Assembly: GCF_038024065.1 (NCBI RefSeq)
Contig: NZ_CP150667.1
Location: 3,479,501-3,543,500, forward strand
DNA length: 64,000 nt
Reading direction: 5' to 3'
DNA from: Polaribacter sejongensis
Lineage (GTDB): Bacteria; Bacteroidota; Bacteroidia; Flavobacteriales; Flavobacteriaceae
Below the pieces are notes generated by a model, which worked only from the letters and a program-made list of their open reading frames with translations, did not search any database and was not told where the DNA came from. The position numbers and the translations under genes were made by a program. The number at the start of each line of letters is the position of its first letter. Positions within the stretch are counted from its first letter, which is position 1. This document shows, piece by piece, positions 1-8,848 of this stretch.

Positions 1-525
1 CCTGTAGTTGCGGCAGCCGTAATTTTACCAAAAGATTTTACGCATCCTTTTTTAAATGATTCTAAGCAATTATCGGAAGCAAAGCGAGATGAATTACGTC
101 CGTTTATAGAAAATAATGCCATTGCTTATGGCGTTTCTTTTGTTTGGCAAGAGGAAGTAGATCTCATAAATGTTTTGCAAGCCTCTATTACGGGCATGCA
201 TCGTTCTATAGAGATGCTTAAAATACAGCCAGAATACATTATTGTAGACGGAAATAAATTTAGAGATTACAAAGATATTCCGCATGAAACCATTGTAAAA
301 GGCGATGCAAAATATTTAAGTATTGCAGCAGCTTCTGTATTGGCAAAAACCTATAGAGATGAGTATATGGCAAAGATTCACAAAGAATTTCCTATGTATA
401 ATTGGGCTAAAAATAAAGGGTATCCAACCAAAGAACATAGAAACGGAATTAGAGAGTTTGGAGCAACTAAATACCATAGAAAAACGTTTAAATTGCTACC
501 AGAACAAATAAAATTAAAGCTGTAA
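1..525 (+). CDS. rnhB: Ribonuclease HII, 3' part (5' end outside window)
   Basis: Endonuclease that removes RNA from RNA/DNA hybrids and single misincorporated ribonucleotides. The frame is open from the first base and reads [10 protein letters not shown], the segment that in RNase HII directly follows the N-terminal catalytic Asp-Glu stretch, so only about 20-30 residues are missing. Family-typical segments follow: [18 protein letters not shown] with a conserved acidic residue, [21 protein letters not shown], and a C-terminal [25 protein letters not shown] end cut by a TAA stop. An internal ATG at 175 would lose the DSKQLSE region and is not the real start. Cytoplasmic. Identification is secure from these motifs; the catalytic N-terminus cannot be checked here. 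Confidence 0.93.
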   Translation, partial: PVVAAAVILPKDFTHPFLNDSKQLSEAKRDELRPFIENNAIAYGVSFVWQEEVDLINVLQASITGMHRSIEMLKIQPEYIIVDGNKFRDYKDIPHETIVKGDAKYLSIAAASVLAKTYRDEYMAKIHKEFPMYNWAKNKGYPTKEHRNGIREFGATKYHRKTFKLLPEQIKLKL

Positions 526-540
526 GTTGTTTTTTAGAAG

Positions 541-622
541 CTATTTCCTGCTTTCACTACTCGCTTTTTTCGCCTAAAAAGACAAAAAAGAGCTCAAACA
601 AACCGTTCAATCAGGGCTAAGC
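541..622. repeat. Candidate flavobacterial interspersed repeat in the rnhB downstream gap
   Basis: A non-coding stretch that begins TTTCCTGCTTTC and ends near CAATCAGGGCTAAGCC, with a central imperfect inverted repeat (GCTTTTTTCGCC against GACAAAAAAGAGC). From memory, the order 'cctgctttc ... small stem ... caatcagggcta' resembles a short palindromic element scattered between genes in many Flavobacteriaceae genomes. Only one copy is present in this window, so repeat status is inferred and not shown here. Confidence 0.45.
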
Positions 623-710
623 CATTTTGCTAACTTTTAAAAAATCTCATACAATTATTTCCTTTTTATTAAAAAACTTCAACTATTTTTACGCTCCAAA
701 ATTTTAAGTA

Positions 711-1763
711 ATGATTAGAAAAACCAAAGCAGAAATTACCAAATGTATTTTACATAAAGTAGCCAATAAATTTAATAGCGGACAAAATGTTTTTTCTGAA
801 GACTTAATTCGTTTCGATCAAGAAAGTTACGATTTAATGAAAGGTTTTTTATTGAAACCATTCGGGAATTTAACGCAGAGTTACCGTTTTACCAAGCATG
901 AAGATGTTCGTTTAAACGAGGTAAATAAATTTGCTTCAGAAGTTTTTAGTGACGAAGAAAGTTTTGTCGAATACTCTAAAAGTATTGTAAATCATTTGTT
1001 TGAGCAATCTAATTCGGCACAAATAAAAACTGGAGATGTATTGGTTGTTTATATAGAAGGTATCGAATATAAAGATGTTTTAACAGAAGCAATTGGAGTT
1101 TTTAAAATAGAAAATAAAGTAGATTTCTTCCAAACTTATTTAGATGATAATGAAAGTTTTGATATCGTTGTTCAAAAAGGAATCTCTACAAAAAGAATAG
1201 ATAAAGGGTGTTTGGTTTTAAATACTTCTGACGAAGAAGGTACCGTTGTTTTTTCTGTAGACAACAACAATTACGATGCACAATATTGGGTTAAAAACTT
1301 CTTATCTGTAAAATTAGCAGACGATTATAATTCTCATACACAGAACTATTTAGAAATGTGTAAAGAATTTTCTGAAGAGGTAATTCAGCCAGAATTAGGA
1401 ATGCACGAAAAAGGAAATTTCTTAGCAAATACTGTAGATTACTTTAAAGAAAATGAAGCTGTAGATTACGCTACTTTTAAAGATGAAGTTTTTGAAGATG
1501 ACAAACACAAAGAAAAGTTTGACGAGTATAAAAACCACTTCGAAAAGTTAAACGATGTGTTAATCAGAAATAATTTTGATGTTTCTGGAGTTGTTTTAAA
1601 GAAGGAAAAAAACAAGTTAAAAACAGAAATTAAGTTAGATACCAACATCAACATAAAACTAGATGTAGATGCGCCAGAAGCAGCATCAGAATATTTAGAA
1701 AGAGGGTATGATGAAGAAAAGAAAATGAAATACTATAAAGTGTATTTTAACGAAGAGAAGTAA
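711..1763 (+). CDS. Nucleoid-associated protein (NdpA/YejK, 37-kDa family)
   Basis: A 350-residue cytoplasmic protein with no signal peptide or membrane segment. The whole length matches the pattern of the 37-kDa nucleoid-associated family (PF04245): N-terminal ITKCILHKVANKFNSG, a central AIGVFKIENKVDFFQTY strand, GISTKRIDKGCLVLN, and a C-terminal NNFDVSGVVLKKEKN segment. Members bind double-stranded DNA and co-purify with the nucleoid; in Bacteroidota they are often found as stand-alone genes, as here. The start at 711 gives the expected family N-terminus (MIRKTKAEI). It stands alone, followed by a strong hairpin shared with convergent lipB. Family identification is good; a specific cellular role is not known from the sequence. 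Confidence 0.85.
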   Translation: MIRKTKAEITKCILHKVANKFNSGQNVFSEDLIRFDQESYDLMKGFLLKPFGNLTQSYRFTKHEDVRLNEVNKFASEVFSDEESFVEYSKSIVNHLFEQSNSAQIKTGDVLVVYIEGIEYKDVLTEAIGVFKIENKVDFFQTYLDDNESFDIVVQKGISTKRIDKGCLVLNTSDEEGTVVFSVDNNNYDAQYWVKNFLSVKLADDYNSHTQNYLEMCKEFSEEVIQPELGMHEKGNFLANTVDYFKENEAVDYATFKDEVFEDDKHKEKFDEYKNHFEKLNDVLIRNNFDVSGVVLKKEKNKLKTEIKLDTNINIKLDVDAPEAASEYLERGYDEEKKMKYYKVYFNEEK

Positions 1764-1777
1764 AATCTCTTCTAAGT

Positions 1778-1827
1778 AAAAAAATCCCGCTTATGTTTTA
1801 AAACGTAAGTGGGATTTTTATTTTTTT
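1778..1827. terminator. Bidirectional terminator between the nucleoid protein gene and lipB
   Basis: Long near-perfect stem: AAAAATCCCGCTTATGTTTT pairs with AAAACGTAAGTGGGATTTTT. There is an A-run on the left and a T-run on the right, so it can stop transcription from both sides. It lies exactly between two convergent genes and abuts the lipB stop codon. Confidence 0.88.
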
Positions 1828-2533
1828 AAGCCTCAATAAACTCTTCCACTTCAAAAAGTACTTTAAAATGCTTTAAAATTTTAGATTTCACCTCTTCTAT
1901 ATCTACTTTTCGGTTCAATTCAGCTTCCATAGAGGTTACTGCTTTTCCTTTTATTCCACACGGAATAATATTATCAAAATAACCCAAATTTACATTGGCA
2001 TTTAGTGCAAATCCATGCATGGTAACCCAGCGAGAAGAACGGATTCCCATAGCACAAATTTTACGTGCAAATGGTGTTCCTACATCTAGCCAAACTCCAG
2101 TTTCTCCAGGACTTCTTTCTGATTTTATACCATATTCTGCAATGGTTAAAATAATAGCTTCTTCTAAAAAGCGTAAGTATTTATGGATGTCTGTAAAGAA
2201 ATTTTCTAAATCTAAAATTGGGTAGCCAACAATTTGCCCAGGACCATGGTAGGTAATATCTCCACCACGATTTATCTTATAAAAAGTAGCTCCTTTTTCT
2301 GCTAACTGACTTTCATTCAGTAATAAATTACTTAGGTCTCCACTTTTTCCTAAGGTGTAAACATGTGGATGTTCTACAAATAAAAAGTAATTTTTTGTTG
2401 GGTTTGTATTCTCGTTTCTACGATTATCAATCTTAATGGCTACAATTTCTTGTAATAAGTCAGTTTGATAGTCCCAAGTCTCCTTGTAATCTTTTACAGA
2501 TAAGTCTTTTAATAGTATGTTTCTGTTCATCAT
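1826..2533 (-). CDS. lipB: Octanoyl-[ACP]:protein octanoyltransferase LipB
   Basis: Transfers octanoate from acyl carrier protein to the lipoyl domains of 2-oxoacid dehydrogenases and the glycine cleavage H protein, the first step of de novo lipoate cofactor assembly. The 235-residue protein has the family signature RGGDITYHGPGQ at about 89-100, the Lys-Ile-Cys-Ala stretch with the catalytic Lys158 (RKICAMGIR), and the acyl-thioester Cys192 in NIIPCGI. Both catalytic residues are intact. The reading frame opens with two Met codons; either could start translation. It is transcribed away from the metalloprotease gene, with only 60 bp between the two start codons. Confidence 0.95.
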   Translation of the reverse strand: MMNRNILLKDLSVKDYKETWDYQTDLLQEIVAIKIDNRRNENTNPTKNYFLFVEHPHVYTLGKSGDLSNLLLNESQLAEKGATFYKINRGGDITYHGPGQIVGYPILDLENFFTDIHKYLRFLEEAIILTIAEYGIKSERSPGETGVWLDVGTPFARKICAMGIRSSRWVTMHGFALNANVNLGYFDNIIPCGIKGKAVTSMEAELNRKVDIEEVKSKILKHFKVLFEVEEFIEA

Positions 2534-2541
2534 TGCGACTA

Positions 2542-2549
2542 CAAAGATA
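2542..2549 (-). promoter_or_regulatory. TAnnTTTG -7 box for lipB
   Basis: On the minus strand this reads TATCTTTG, matching the Bacteroidota -7 consensus TAnnTTTG. It ends 8 nt before the lipB start codon, implying a very short leader. No TTG -33 element is visible at the usual spacing. Confidence 0.45.
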
Positions 2550-2559
2550 ATTATTTCAT

Positions 2560-2567
2560 TATATTTG
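2560..2567 (+). promoter_or_regulatory. TAnnTTTG -7 box for the metalloprotease gene
   Basis: TATATTTG matches the Bacteroidota -7 consensus and lies 26 nt upstream of the ATG at 2594. The nearest TTG (2533-2535) is 24 nt away, slightly beyond the normal spacing. It faces the lipB promoter, so the two divergent promoters are practically back to back. Confidence 0.4.
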
Positions 2568-2593
2568 ATAACGATTTTATATAAATACTGTTT

Positions 2594-5500
2594 ATGAAAA
2601 CAAGATTATTGCTGTTATTTATTTTTGTTGGCTTCTTTTCTTCTATCGAAGTGATAAATGCTCAGACCTTTTTGAAGAAGATTGATAAAGACAATTTTTC
2701 AATTCAAGAAGATCAAATTTATTCTAAGAAGAATTTTCCAAAAGCATACAATCTAGTTTCTATAGATATAAATAACTTTAATACAGAATTAAAATCAAAA
2801 TCTAGTTCTAAATCGGTACAGAAAACCATACAATTACCGAATACTGATGGAGGTTTTTCTAATTTTGTTATCAATGAGACTTCAAATTTTGAAAACAAAT
2901 TATCAGAAAAATACTCTATGATAAAGTCGTATTCTGCTCAAGGAGTAGATGATCCTACTGCAGTAGCAAAAATTAGTATTGGTACAGACGGTTTTCATGC
3001 AGTTGTGTATTCTGGTGTAGAAAAAACATTATATATAGATCCTTATTCTAAGGATAAAAAATCTTTAATCGTCTACAAAAGAAGTGATTTAAATACAGAT
3101 AACGATAGTTTTACCTGTCATGTAGAAGAGGCTGCACGTATGGGTATTGCTAAAACTACTAGTTTTAAAAATGCACAAGATGGTAAACTAAGAACTTTTC
3201 GTTTGGCTTTAGTTTGTAGTGGAGAATACGCACAATTTCATTTAACAAATCAGAATATATCTGCTGCTGCTTCAGATGAAGTTAAAAAAGCTGCCGTACT
3301 TTCTGCAATGAATACGACCATGACAAGAGTTAATGGTATTTTTGAGAGAGACTTATCTGTAAGAATGACTATTGTTGGAGATAATGATAAAGTGGTTTTT
3401 TTAGATGCAGCCACAGATAATGTTACGGATGGAGATCCTGACACTATGCTTAATCAAGTACAAACTATTTGTGATACTGAAATAGGAAATGCAAATTATG
3501 ATATTGGACATATTTTTAGTACTGGTGGAGACGGTTTAGCAAGTGGAGGTGTAGTTTGTATTACAGGTCAGAAAGCACGTGGAGTAACGGGAAGAAGTGA
3601 ACCTATTGGTGATGCGTATGATATTGATTTTGTAGCGCATGAAATGGGACATCAATTTGGAGCAAATCACACACAGAGTAATAGTTGTAATATAAATAGT
3701 AGCACAGCAGTAGAGCCTGGTAGTGCTTCTACTATAATGGGGTATGCAGGTATTTGTATACCAAACGTACAGTCTAAAAGCGATGATTATTTTCATGCAG
3801 TTAGTATTGCAGAAATGTGGAATATTGTAAGTTCTTCTGCAAATTGTGCTGTGTTAACAGATACAAATAATAGTGCGCCAACAGCAAATGCAGGATTAGA
3901 TTATAGTATTCCAAAATCGACACCCTTTTTACTAAAAGGAGTTGCAACAGATGTAGATGGAACGGCTAGTTTAACCTATAATTGGGAGCAGACAGATAAT
4001 GAACCTGCAGCAACAATGCCTCCAGCTACAACAAGTTCTGTAGGACCAATGTTTAGATCTTTACCTTCTGCAATGAGTTCAGAAAGATACATGCCTGAAT
4101 TGGCAACGGTGGTAGCCGGTAGTACAGCATCAACTTGGGAAGTTGTGCCATCTGTAGCAAGAGATTTAAATTTTTCTTTTCTAGTGAGAGATAATCATGC
4201 AGGAGGAGGAAGTACTGCAAGAGATAATATGACAGTAACGGTAGAGGATGCAGAAGTTTTTACGGTTTCAGCTCCAAGTACAGCTGTTTCTTGGTTTGCA
4301 GACACGACACAAAATATAACATGGAATAAAGGAACAACTGATATTGCTCCAATAAATTGCCAAAATGTAACGATTAAATTATCTGTAGATGGTGGAATTA
4401 CGTTTCCTATTATTTTAAAAGAAAATACGCCCAATGATGGTTCTGAAAATATTGTAATACCAGAAAACCCAACTACATCTGCTAGAATTATGGTAGAAGC
4501 GGCAGACAATATTTTCTATAATGTAAATGCAACAAATTTTACAATAAATTCATCAGTTCCAACATTTGTAATGACAGATACAAGTGGAGATCAGTCTGTT
4601 TGTAATACCGGAAATCAGTCTGTAAGTTATATTTTAAATTTCGATTTTATAAACGGATTTTCAGAAAATGTGGCTCTTTCGGCTACAGGTCAACCGGAGG
4701 GAACAACAGTTAGTTTTAGTGCATCAACTATAAGCGCAGATGGTAATGTTAATATGACTGTAAGTGGTTTAAATGATGCCATTGAAAAACCTTACAAGAT
4801 TAATGTAGTAGGTAGTTCTACAAGTATTTCTAATAACATAGATGTTCAATTAAATATAACGACTTCTAGTTTTGATGCCTTAACGCTAACTTCTCCTGCC
4901 AATGATGCTGTTGAAGTAGATTTAAGTACAACCTTAAGTTGGGATGCAGATACCAATGCAAGTAATTACAACGTACAAGTAGCAACAGATACTGGTTTTA
5001 CACACTTAATTGTAAATGAAAATGTAACTTTAAATGAGTATTCTTTATCAGAACTTTCTGTAAATACCACTTATTTCTGGAGAGTAAAAGCTGAAAATAG
5101 TTGTGCAGAAGGTAGTTATTCAAATGTATTTGAATTTAAAACATTAACACCTGTTTATTGTGCTTCTAATTTTACAGATGATGTTATAGGGAAAGAATTT
5201 ATAACTAATGTAACATTTAATACCATTAATAATAATTCTGGCAATGCTGCTGTAAATGGATATGAAGATTTTACGGCTATAGAAACGAAAGTGAAAAATG
5301 GAGAAGATCATCAAGTTTCTGTAACTCTAAATACGGGAGGGTTTAAAGATCATGTATATGTATTTATAGATTGGAATCAAGATTTTATTTTTGATAAAAC
5401 AACGGAAAGGTATGATTTAGGAACAGAGTCTACTGATATAGGAACCAAAACATTTATGATTACAGTGCCAGGTGATGCCAAAGTTGGAAGCACAACAATG

Positions 5501-6316
5501 AGAGTTGTTATAGAGTATGATGATTCTACAGGAGGTTATGGAGATGGCCCTTGTAATGCAGATCATTTAACAGAATGGGGAGAAACAGAAGATTATACAA
5601 TTGTTGTTATAGATGTAAACAATGTTTCTGTGCAAACAACATCAGAAACTTGTGTAAATGAAAACGATGGTATTATTACGGTAGACGTATCTCAGACTTC
5701 TTTAGATTATAATGTAACATTATCAAGTTCTGCAAGTACTTCTACTTCCTCGATAGTTGGTTCTAGTAAAATATTTTCAGATTTAAGTCCGGGTATTTAT
5801 GAGGTTTGTGTAGAAACAGTTCAACAAGACTTTAGACAATGTTATGAAGTTGAAATTGTAGAGTCTCAGCCAATATCATTAAAAGCGAGTGCAAGTAAAA
5901 CATCAAAAATATATTCTTTTGCTATTGATGAGGGGACAGCTCCTTTTAGTGTATTCTTAAATAATAAGCTACTAAGAACTTCTAGTGAAAAGAGTTTTGA
6001 TATTGAGTTAAATGAAGGAGGCTTGTTAGAGGTAAAAACGGCGAAAGATTGTGAGGGTGTGTTTAAAACAACAATAGATGCTGTTATATTACTCCAAAAT
6101 CCAGTGGTAAATTCTATAGAATTATTACTTCCTTTAGGAATAGAAGGTGATCGTATAGAAACACTAATTTTTGATATAAATGGTAAATTAGTTTTTAAAC
6201 AAATGGTAAATGTTCAAGGTAATTCAATGTCCATTCCGTTTCAACAATTTGAAAAAGGAATTTATATTTTAAAATTACCAATTGCTGCAAAACCGATTAA
6301 AATATTAAAGAAATGA
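2594..6316 (+). CDS. Secreted reprolysin-like zinc metalloprotease with PKD/Fn3/GEVED domains and T9SS-type C-terminus
   Basis: A 1240-residue secreted protein. Residues 1-24 form a signal peptide ending INAQ. After a propeptide-like region, the metzincin zinc motif HEMGHQFGANH lies at 349-359 (His349, Glu350, His353, His359), followed by a Cys-rich loop and a plausible Met-turn (IMGYAG), as in M12B/reprolysin-like Bacteroidota peptidases. Downstream are a PKD/cadherin-like segment (about 425-475), an Fn3-like domain (about 763-852, ending TTYFWRVKAEN), a GEVED domain (about 854-1010, VFIDWNQD, EDYTI), and a C-terminal end resembling a T9SS sorting domain (FDINGKLV, GIYILKL). Probably exported by the Sec route and then across the outer membrane by T9SS to digest protein outside the cell. 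Its stop overlaps the next start (ATGA). Catalytic residues are intact; the substrate is unknown. Confidence 0.88.
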   Translation: MKTRLLLLFIFVGFFSSIEVINAQTFLKKIDKDNFSIQEDQIYSKKNFPKAYNLVSIDINNFNTELKSKSSSKSVQKTIQLPNTDGGFSNFVINETSNFENKLSEKYSMIKSYSAQGVDDPTAVAKISIGTDGFHAVVYSGVEKTLYIDPYSKDKKSLIVYKRSDLNTDNDSFTCHVEEAARMGIAKTTSFKNAQDGKLRTFRLALVCSGEYAQFHLTNQNISAAASDEVKKAAVLSAMNTTMTRVNGIFERDLSVRMTIVGDNDKVVFLDAATDNVTDGDPDTMLNQVQTICDTEIGNANYDIGHIFSTGGDGLASGGVVCITGQKARGVTGRSEPIGDAYDIDFVAHEMGHQFGANHTQSNSCNINSSTAVEPGSASTIMGYAGICIPNVQSKSDDYFHAVSIAEMWNIVSSSANCAVLTDTNNSAPTANAGLDYSIPKSTPFLLKGVATDVDGTASLTYNWEQTDNEPAATMPPATTSSVGPMFRSLPSAMSSERYMPELATVVAGSTASTWEVVPSVARDLNFSFLVRDNHAGGGSTARDNMTVTVEDAEVFTVSAPSTAVSWFADTTQNITWNKGTTDIAPINCQNVTIKLSVDGGITFPIILKENTPNDGSENIVIPENPTTSARIMVEAADNIFYNVNATNFTINSSVPTFVMTDTSGDQSVCNTGNQSVSYILNFDFINGFSENVALSATGQPEGTTVSFSASTISADGNVNMTVSGLNDAIEKPYKINVVGSSTSISNNIDVQLNITTSSFDALTLTSPANDAVEVDLSTTLSWDADTNASNYNVQVATDTGFTHLIVNENVTLNEYSLSELSVNTTYFWRVKAENSCAEGSYSNVFEFKTLTPVYCASNFTDDVIGKEFITNVTFNTINNNSGNAAVNGYEDFTAIETKVKNGEDHQVSVTLNTGGFKDHVYVFIDWNQDFIFDKTTERYDLGTESTDIGTKTFMITVPGDAKVGSTTMRVVIEYDDSTGGYGDGPCNADHLTEWGETEDYTIVVIDVNNVSVQTTSETCVNENDGIITVDVSQTSLDYNVTLSSSASTSTSSIVGSSKIFSDLSPGIYEVCVETVQQDFRQCYEVEIVESQPISLKASASKTSKIYSFAIDEGTAPFSVFLNNKLLRTSSEKSFDIELNEGGLLEVKTAKDCEGVFKTTIDAVILLQNPVVNSIELLLPLGIEGDRIETLIFDINGKLVFKQMVNVQGNSMSIPFQQFEKGIYILKLPIAAKPIKILKK

Positions 6317-6993
6317 GAAAAGCGATAATTATTTTAAATTTATGTACTATCTGCTTTTTAGCTGTAAGTTGTTCTTCTAAGGATGATGAAAATAAAGCGC
6401 CGAGTATTGTTCAATTAGAGTATCCTACAAAAGACCTTTTGTGTATAGATCATACAATTTCTTTTAACTGGAGTGATGCTATAGACTTAGAAAATGATGC
6501 TATCGAGTATACTATTATCATAGCCAAAGACAGGCAGTTAATAGATGTTGTAGAAAACAGAACTGTTAGCGCAAGTGAATTAACAGTAACTTTAGAGAAG
6601 TCTGTAGCGTATTATTGGCAAGTAAATGCAATAGACGTAGATAATAACCAAGAAAGTAATTCTGAAATATTTTCTTTTTATACAAAAGGAGATGGGGTTA
6701 CAAATTATGCGCCTTTTATGGCTGATTTACAATCGCCAGAAAATAATGGAAACGTTACTGAAGGAACTGTAGACCTAGTTTGGGAAGCATCAGATATTAA
6801 TACCGCAGATACACTAACATATGAATTATTTTTTGGTGAAGATGCTACTTTAATTTCTATTGATAATACTCTTACGGTAAAGTCATATTCGGTTTCTGTG
6901 GTTTCAGGAAAAACATATTCATGGCAAGTGAATGTAACCGATAATGTTGGGGCAAAATCTATTGGGCAAATTTTTACGTTTACGGTAGATTAA
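6313..6993 (+). CDS. Surface-type lipoprotein with two Fn3-like domains
   Basis: A 226-residue lipoprotein: signal peptide MRKAIIILNLCTICFLAVSC with lipidated Cys20. The residues after it, SSKDDE, resemble the Lys-(Asp/Glu) lipoprotein export signal known from Capnocytophaga and Bacteroides, which suggests exposure on the outer face of the outer membrane. Two Fn3-like units follow (about 35-125 and 135-226), each with the SYSW/YYWQV(N/K)A motif. The start codon overlaps the stop of the metalloprotease gene by 4 nt, so translation is probably coupled and the two products may work together, for example as protease and surface partner. No enzyme motif is seen. Confidence 0.75.
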   Translation: MRKAIIILNLCTICFLAVSCSSKDDENKAPSIVQLEYPTKDLLCIDHTISFNWSDAIDLENDAIEYTIIIAKDRQLIDVVENRTVSASELTVTLEKSVAYYWQVNAIDVDNNQESNSEIFSFYTKGDGVTNYAPFMADLQSPENNGNVTEGTVDLVWEASDINTADTLTYELFFGEDATLISIDNTLTVKSYSVSVVSGKTYSWQVNVTDNVGAKSIGQIFTFTVD

Positions 6994-7013
6994 TAAAGTA
7001 TTCTTATTAAATT

Positions 7014-7052
7014 AAAAAAGCCACATCAAAAAATTGATGTGGCTTTTTTTTA
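7014..7052. terminator. Bidirectional terminator between lipoprotein gene and pruA
   Basis: A perfect 10-bp stem (GCCACATCAA at 7020-7029 with TTGATGTGGC at 7034-7043) and an AAAA loop, flanked by an A-run on the left and a T-run on the right. It separates two convergent genes. Confidence 0.9.
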
Positions 7053-7069
7053 TAAAAAGATATTTTTTC

Positions 7070-8695
7070 TTATCCTAAGAAAGGGTATTTATAATCTGTA
7101 GGAGAAACCAATGTTTCTTTTATCAATCTAACAGAAGTCCAACGTAATAAGTTTTGTGCAGAACCCGCTTTATCATTTGTACCAGAAGCTCTTGCTCCTC
7201 CAAATGGTTGCTGACCAACAACAGCTCCAGATGGCTTATCGTTAATATAAAAGTTTCCAGCAGCGTTTTCTAATGCTTTAGAAGCTTTTTCTACAATATA
7301 TCTATCTGTAGAAAAGATAGCACCTGTTAATCCGTATTCTGTAGATTCATCTACTAATTTTAAGGAAGCTTCCCAATCTGCATCTTCGTATACATAAACC
7401 GTCATTACTGGGCCAAATAACTCAGTTGTCATAGTTGCATATTTTGGAGATTGACTAACAATTACAGTAGGCTCAATAAAGTAACCAACAGATTTGTCAT
7501 GGTTTCCACCAATAATTATTTCTGCATCTTTATCTTTTTTAGCCGCCTCAATATAGCTAGTAATTTTATCAAAAGAACCTTCGTGAATAACTGCATTTAT
7601 AAAGTTTGAAGTATCTTCTGGAGATCCCATTTTTAATTCGCTTGCTTGTGCAATTAAATGTTTCTTAACCTCTGGCCAAAGTGACGCAGGAATGTAAGAA
7701 CGAGAGGCAGCAGAACATTTTTGACCTTGGTATTCGAAAGCACCTCTTGTCATTGCAGTTGCAACTTGTAAAGGATTTGACGAGTTGTGAACCCAGATAA
7801 AATCTTTTCCACCTGTTTCACCAACAATTCTTGGATACGTTTTATACGTATGGATATTAGTACCAATTTGCTTCCATAATTCTTTAAAAACATGTGTAGA
7901 ACCTGTAAAGTGTAATCCAGAGAAATCTGGAGAAGCTAATACAGTATCAGAAATCATAACTGGATCTCCGTAAACAACATTTATAACACCATCTGGCAAA
8001 CCAGCTTCTTTAAATAAATCTACAATTACTTGTGCAGAATAAGCTTGATGATCAGAAGGTTTCCAAACAACAACATTACCCATTAATGCAGCTGACGCAG
8101 GTAAATTTGCAGCAATAGATGTAAAGTTAAAAGGAGAAATAGCGTAGATAAATCCTTCTAAAGGTCTGTACTCAACCCTGTTCCATACTCCAGGAGAAGA
8201 TGTTGGCTGATCTTTAAAAATATCCGTCATGTATTCTACGTTAAAACGGAAGAAGTCAATCATTTCACAAGCAGCATCAATTTCTGCTTGATACACGTTT
8301 TTAGATTGCGCAATCATCGTTGCTGCATTCATTCTTGCTCTATAAGGACCTGCTAATAATTCTGCAGCCTTTAAGAAAATTGCAGCACGTTCCATCCAAC
8401 TTACGCTAGACCAAGCTTCTCTAGCAGCTAAAGCTGTAGAAATAGCAGCATCTACATGCGTTTTATCTGCTGTATGGTATTGCCCAACCACATGTTTATG
8501 ATCATGAGGAGGAGTAATATTTTTAGTATTTCCTGTTCTAACTTCTTCACCATTAATATGCATTGGCACATCAATATTGCTGTTATACATAGCTTTATAA
8601 GTAGCTAATAATTCTTCCTTTTCAGGAGAGCCCGGAGCGTACCCTTTTACAGGTTCGTTTACTGCTTTCGGAACATTATAAAATCCTCTTGACAT
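7070..8695 (-). CDS. pruA: L-glutamate gamma-semialdehyde (1-pyrroline-5-carboxylate) dehydrogenase
   Basis: NAD-dependent aldehyde dehydrogenase that oxidises glutamate semialdehyde, made from proline, to glutamate. At 541 residues it has the length of the stand-alone P5C dehydrogenases of Bacteroidota and eukaryotes, without a fused proline dehydrogenase domain. Diagnostic features are the N-terminal NEPVKGYAPGSPEK extension, ISPFNFTSIAANLP at 187-199, the general-base Glu293 in VGETGGKDF, and the nucleophile Cys327 in GQKCSAASR, followed by PFGGARASGTNDKAG near the C-terminus. All catalytic residues are intact. It is monocistronic here, with no putA-like gene next to it. Identification is secure. 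Confidence 0.95.
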   Translation of the reverse strand: MSRGFYNVPKAVNEPVKGYAPGSPEKEELLATYKAMYNSNIDVPMHINGEEVRTGNTKNITPPHDHKHVVGQYHTADKTHVDAAISTALAAREAWSSVSWMERAAIFLKAAELLAGPYRARMNAATMIAQSKNVYQAEIDAACEMIDFFRFNVEYMTDIFKDQPTSSPGVWNRVEYRPLEGFIYAISPFNFTSIAANLPASAALMGNVVVWKPSDHQAYSAQVIVDLFKEAGLPDGVINVVYGDPVMISDTVLASPDFSGLHFTGSTHVFKELWKQIGTNIHTYKTYPRIVGETGGKDFIWVHNSSNPLQVATAMTRGAFEYQGQKCSAASRSYIPASLWPEVKKHLIAQASELKMGSPEDTSNFINAVIHEGSFDKITSYIEAAKKDKDAEIIIGGNHDKSVGYFIEPTVIVSQSPKYATMTTELFGPVMTVYVYEDADWEASLKLVDESTEYGLTGAIFSTDRYIVEKASKALENAAGNFYINDKPSGAVVGQQPFGGARASGTNDKAGSAQNLLRWTSVRLIKETLVSPTDYKYPFLG

Positions 8696-8735
8696 TTGTG
8701 TGTATTTTAAGTTTTAATCGACTAATTTTGAGTTC

Positions 8736-8743
8736 CAAAGTTA
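8736..8743 (-). promoter_or_regulatory. TAnnTTTG -7 box for pruA
   Basis: The minus strand reads TAACTTTG, an exact match to the Bacteroidota -7 consensus, about 40 nt upstream of the pruA start. A clear -33 TTG at 17-23 nt was not found. Confidence 0.45.
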
Positions 8744-8848
8744 CAATTTTTGTTTCAATAATTTTAACTGAATTTTTATGTCTTTTGTTAAGGAATGTAT
8801 AAAGATATCGTCTAAACGTAAAGTTTATCATAATTAATTATAAAATGT

